The notes under the pieces are model-generated. The model saw nothing but the letters and a program-made list of their open reading frames with translations, was not told the origin of the DNA and did not search any database. Position numbers and translations under genes: made by a program. Positions 61,772 to 64,000 of a stretch of 64,000 nucleotides of DNA are shown one piece after another (position 1 is the first letter of the stretch; every line of letters begins with the position of its first letter). Source of the stretch: MA-ANB-1 sp965216445 (GTDB lineage Bacteria; Actinomycetota; Acidimicrobiia; Spongiisociales; ZC4RG35); the NCBI GenBank assembly GCA_965216445.1, contig OZ244166.1:806001-870000 (forward strand). Direction: 5' to 3'.

Positions 61772-62173
61772 TTAACCGATAGTTATTCCGCCGGTGACTT
61801 CTAGATGCGGGAGTGCAGTTTCAGGCTGGTCGACGGACAGGGCGAACTCAACACCATCGCTCGTAGATCGGAGAACGTAAATTGCCTCGATGTTGACTCC
61901 GACGTCGGCCAGGATCCGCGTCATGTTGGCTAGTTCTCCGGGTCGGTGGGGTAGTTGAACCGACAAAACAGTGTTTTCCTCAAAGTTGAGCGCGGCTTCA
62001 TCGAGCACCCGTCGGGTTGTGGGAGCGTCGTCCACAATGAGACGCACTGCACCGTCTCCGTCGTAGCCATAGGCAGTCAGAGCCTCGATGTTGACACCGA
62101 ACGCCGCAAGCGCTTCTGCAAGGGAAGCGAGTCGGCCCGGTCGGTTCTCCATCTCGACTATGAATTCAGTCAT
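61772..62173 (-). CDS. tandem ACT-domain protein
   Basis: A 133-residue protein of two ACT domains: FIVEMENRPGRLASLAEALAAFGVNIEALTAYG and SVQLPHRPGELANMTRILADVGVNIEAIYVL. ACT domains bind amino acids or other small ligands and act as regulators. No catalytic domain is attached. ATG 62173 has TTGAGG just upstream. Ligand unknown. Confidence 0.88.
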   Translation of the reverse strand: MTEFIVEMENRPGRLASLAEALAAFGVNIEALTAYGYDGDGAVRLIVDDAPTTRRVLDEAALNFEENTVLSVQLPHRPGELANMTRILADVGVNIEAIYVLRSTSDGVEFALSVDQPETALPHLEVTGGITIG

Positions 62174-62211
62174 CCTCAAACCCTACGCCGAAACTGGGTT
62201 GCGGTGCACAG

Positions 62212-63162
62212 CTAATCGTGGATCGGTTCGGAGCGACCCCTCCTGGAGAGGTACCCATGCCAAATGATCCGCGCCGCCACCGAGCGTATGGGCCTCCATG
62301 GTTCTGAAAGGATCTCCAGTTCGTCGGGGTCGGGGGTCGACGACATGCTTAGGACTTCGGCGGTACCCACCTGCAGTGCGCGGTCCCCGAGAGGGAAGAT
62401 GTCGAGTCTGCGATCGGCGGACAGTAGATAGGCTTCGGCGGTCCAGGTCCCGATACCACGAAGACCGGTCAGCATCCGCATTGCGGCCCGATCGCTGGAA
62501 GCAGCGATCTCGTTGAAGTCGACGGAGCCGGCTTGCACCGCATCGGCCAGATCTTTGATGTAGGTGGCCTTTTGTTTCGTAAGCCCAAGTCTGTTGAGGT
62601 GGTCGACGTCAGTCTGTGAAATCGTCGCGGGGACAATCTCGCCGACTTCCGCCCTTAAACGCGAAAACACCGCTGCAGCCGACTCCAACGAGACCTGCTG
62701 TTCGAGGATCAAGATCACCAATGTCCGAAACCCGGGTGGTCTTGCCCAGAATTCGGGACGGCCGAATGTTTCGCACACCCGTGAGAGTGCTGGATCTTCC
62801 GAAGCCAGCAGCTCGACGCCGGATTGGAAGGTGTCAGCATCGAGTCTTGTCACCCTGGGTGCGAGCTGACCCAGTTCGACGGGTCCGAAGCGGAAAGAGT
62901 CAACCGTGTCAGGGTGTCGGTTGTCGGAAACGAGCCATGCTTCGCCCGGTTGAAGCTCGACTGGTCCGGCACCGTTGTCCACCATGTCGCCGGGTACCGC
63001 TGCGAGTCGTTTCACCAACCAGAAGTCTTCCCGGTGGGGGTGAGGCGCAACCACGATGTCTCCCCTTCTTGGAGTGCCGGATGTGTTGACGACAAACTCA
63101 TCTCCGGGCAAAAGACCTGGAGTCATAGAGTCCTCGGACACCCGAAATCTGCGTAATGACAT
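62212..63162 (-). CDS. fusion of nickel-SOD maturation protease (SodX-type S26) and AlkA-like DNA glycosylase
   Basis: A 316-residue single reading frame with two unrelated enzymes. Residues 1-100 form a signal-peptidase-like S26 domain: nucleophile S12 in SEDSMTPG, base K51 in LVKRLAAVPGD, and SDNRHPDTVDSFRFGPV. That layout is typical of the nickel-type superoxide dismutase maturation protease. Residues 105-316 form a 3-methyladenine glycosylase II: FWARPPGFRTLVILILEQQVS, the helix-hairpin-helix LTGLRGIGTWTAEAYLL and catalytic D260 in FPLGD. No stop or frameshift lies between them. The start is 64 bp from divergent sodN. Confidence 0.88.
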   Translation of the reverse strand: MSLRRFRVSEDSMTPGLLPGDEFVVNTSGTPRRGDIVVAPHPHREDFWLVKRLAAVPGDMVDNGAGPVELQPGEAWLVSDNRHPDTVDSFRFGPVELGQLAPRVTRLDADTFQSGVELLASEDPALSRVCETFGRPEFWARPPGFRTLVILILEQQVSLESAAAVFSRLRAEVGEIVPATISQTDVDHLNRLGLTKQKATYIKDLADAVQAGSVDFNEIAASSDRAAMRMLTGLRGIGTWTAEAYLLSADRRLDIFPLGDRALQVGTAEVLSMSSTPDPDELEILSEPWRPIRSVAARIIWHGYLSRRGRSEPIHD

Positions 63163-63226
63163 AAGGCGAAGCCGAGTATGGTCAGTGGAAATCACGAAAG
63201 AAATCCCCAACACAAGGAGTTGGCTG

Positions 63227-63631
63227 TTGCGACAAGTCACCATTGCCCATGCACATTGCGATCTCTACTGCGGTGTCTACGACCCCGCGCAAGCAAAGAT
63301 CGAAGCTCTGTCGGTCCAGAAGATCGCCCAGAAGTATCAGGACTCAGACGACGATGTCTTCAGAGCGCGTGCTCTTGCGTTGAAGGAGGAGCGAGCCGAG
63401 GAAGTCAAGCATCATCTGATGGTCCTGTGGGCCGATTTCTTCACAGCGGATCATCGTTCGGAATTTCCTAACCTCGATGACCTTTTCTGGCGTGCGATTC
63501 ACCAAGCTGGCGACGCGAAGAAGTCAGTCGACCCGGCTGATGGCCAGAAACTCGTCGACCTCATCGATGAGATTGCTGCCATCTTCTGGCAGACCGAAAA
63601 GGCAAAGTCGATGGGTGTTTACCCCGTCTGA
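63227..63631 (+). CDS. sodN: nickel-containing superoxide dismutase
   Basis: A 134-residue precursor. After a nine-residue leader (MRQVTIAHA) the mature enzyme would begin H10-C11-D12-L13-Y14-C15-G16-V-Y-D-P. His1, Cys2 and Cys6 of the mature chain are the nickel ligands; Tyr replaces the usual Pro at mature position 5. The rest is a four-helix bundle (IEALSVQKIAQKYQ ... DDLFWRAIHQAGDAKKSVDPADGQKLVDLIDEIAAIFWQT). TTG 63227 has AAGGAG seven bases upstream; GTG 63185 would lengthen the leader. The adjacent divergent gene encodes the presumed leader-cleaving protease. Confidence 0.93.
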   Translation: MRQVTIAHAHCDLYCGVYDPAQAKIEALSVQKIAQKYQDSDDDVFRARALALKEERAEEVKHHLMVLWADFFTADHRSEFPNLDDLFWRAIHQAGDAKKSVDPADGQKLVDLIDEIAAIFWQTEKAKSMGVYPV

Positions 63632-63852
63632 TCCTCGGTAGCGGTATCTGAGAGCCGCTCTCCTTCCGACCCTCGGAGGAGAGCGGTTTTCTCTTTGGCC
63701 CAGTCGACAACGCCCGAGGCCCACTCAAACTCGCTGGCGATGAGAGTGATACCAGCGAAAATCGTGATGAAGCCTGGACCCGGAAGAACTAGCAGCGGGA
63801 TTCCGAGCAGGATCAGCCCGAAGCCGGAGACAATGCGGATGGTCTTGCGCAT
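63619..63852 (-). CDS. PGPGW-type small membrane protein
   Basis: A 77-residue protein with two hydrophobic helices in the pattern RKTIRIVSGFGLILLGIPLLVLPGPGFITIFAGITLIASEF. The PGPG turn marks the putative transmembrane PGPGW family (Trp replaced by Phe here). Function unknown. It is convergent with sodN and overlaps it by 13 bases. ATG 63852 starts the hydrophobic segment. Its 3' coding part contains the sodN terminator. Confidence 0.8.
   Translation of the reverse strand: MRKTIRIVSGFGLILLGIPLLVLPGPGFITIFAGITLIASEFEWASGVVDWAKEKTALLRGSEGERLSDTATEDQTG
63655..63696 (+). terminator. intrinsic terminator of sodN, inside the opposing gene
   Basis: CCGCTCTCCT (63655-63664) and AGGAGAGCGG (63677-63686) form a perfect 10-bp stem with a 12-base loop, followed by TTTTCTCTTT. 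It lies 24 bp after the sodN stop and within the coding sequence of the convergent membrane protein. Confidence 0.82.
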
Positions 63853-63883
63853 GCTGATCACACTACGTCGGCTCGGGGACAAA

Positions 63884-63931
63884 AAGCACTGGGGTTCACC
63901 CTGATGTGACCCCGAAAATGCTGTTTTCGTT
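63884..63931 (-). terminator. possible terminator of the partial gene at the right edge
   Basis: On the minus strand AGCATTTTCGGGGTCAC pairs imperfectly with GTGAACCCCAGTGCT, followed by TTTTTG. It directly follows the stop codon of the partial gene. Confidence 0.5.
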
Positions 63932-64000
63932 TCAGTTGTCCAGTACGTCCGGATCGAGTTTCCTAAAGAGTGGTTCGACCGAGTCCAGGGGCAAACCCGC
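63932..64000 (-). CDS. C-terminal end of an unidentified gene (partial)
   Basis: The last 22 codons before a TGA read AGLPLDSVEPLFRKLDPDVLDN, running off the right edge. Too short to identify. The following hairpin supports it as a true gene end. Confidence 0.5.
   Translation of the reverse strand, partial: AGLPLDSVEPLFRKLDPDVLDN

Overview
The window reads as a housekeeping-rich stretch of an actinobacterial chromosome. WhiB, a DUF3107 protein, a Rho with a long basic insert, KorAB, a PaaABCDE cluster and lipoproteins with Thr-rich linkers all point to Actinomycetota; a class Acidimicrobiia-like lineage is my best guess, not proven. Genes are tightly packed, with many GTGA/ATGA/TGATG overlaps, GTG and TTG starts, and few long gaps.

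Layout. 0-8 kb: a sensor histidine kinase and a divergent sensor-only paralogue, a small lipoprotein, a Ca2+/Na+ antiporter, a VOC protein, an acetyltransferase and a HExxH lipoprotein. 7.5-14 kb: rsmI, an AbrB/zinc-ribbon regulator, tatD-rsmA-ispE, a tRNA-Gln preceded by two tandem broken copies, glmU and prs. 14-20 kb: PQQ-type sugar dehydrogenase, LysM protein, DUF3107, whiB, glycerophosphodiesterase, YqeY, a stand-alone NHEJ-type ligase facing Ku, a META lipoprotein and tRNA-Arg. 20-41 kb: the conserved actinobacterial block hom-thrC-rho-rpmE-DUF1385-prfA ... prmC-tsaC-glyA-atpZIBEFHAGDC. It is interrupted between prfA and prmC by about 3.9 kb holding a decayed MFS gene and a glycosyltransferase/HEAT/response-regulator module. 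41-50 kb: accessory genes (a secreted metzincin, lipoproteins, DUF4242, a 975-residue LuxR-family ATPase regulator, SRPBCC, a K+-channel-like protein with an altered pore loop, DUF402, phosphofructokinase). 50-60 kb: ABC-F ATPase, the phenylacetyl-CoA epoxidase operon paaABCDE with its TetR regulator, and korAB facing it. 60-64 kb: amidase, DUF3048 lipoprotein, a tandem-ACT protein, a nickel-SOD maturation protease fused to a DNA glycosylase, divergent sodN, a PGPGW membrane protein and the tail of a further gene.

The most notable items are: (1) the fusion of a SodX-type protease to an AlkA-like 3-methyladenine DNA glycosylase, divergent from a nickel SOD whose metal hook has Tyr where Pro is usual; (2) a G10 tract lying between a TTGACA box and the presumed -10 of a secreted metzincin gene, resembling phase-variable promoters, with the gene pair bracketed by 31-bp imperfect repeats; (3) a 108-bp triplication that fused the ispE 3' end to half of a tRNA-Gln; (4) perfect CRP-type palindromes (TGTGA-N6-TCACA) upstream of whiB and of the ATP synthase operon; and (5) hairpin-dense leaders upstream of hom and rho. 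No rRNA, CRISPR array, prophage or intact insertion sequence was seen.
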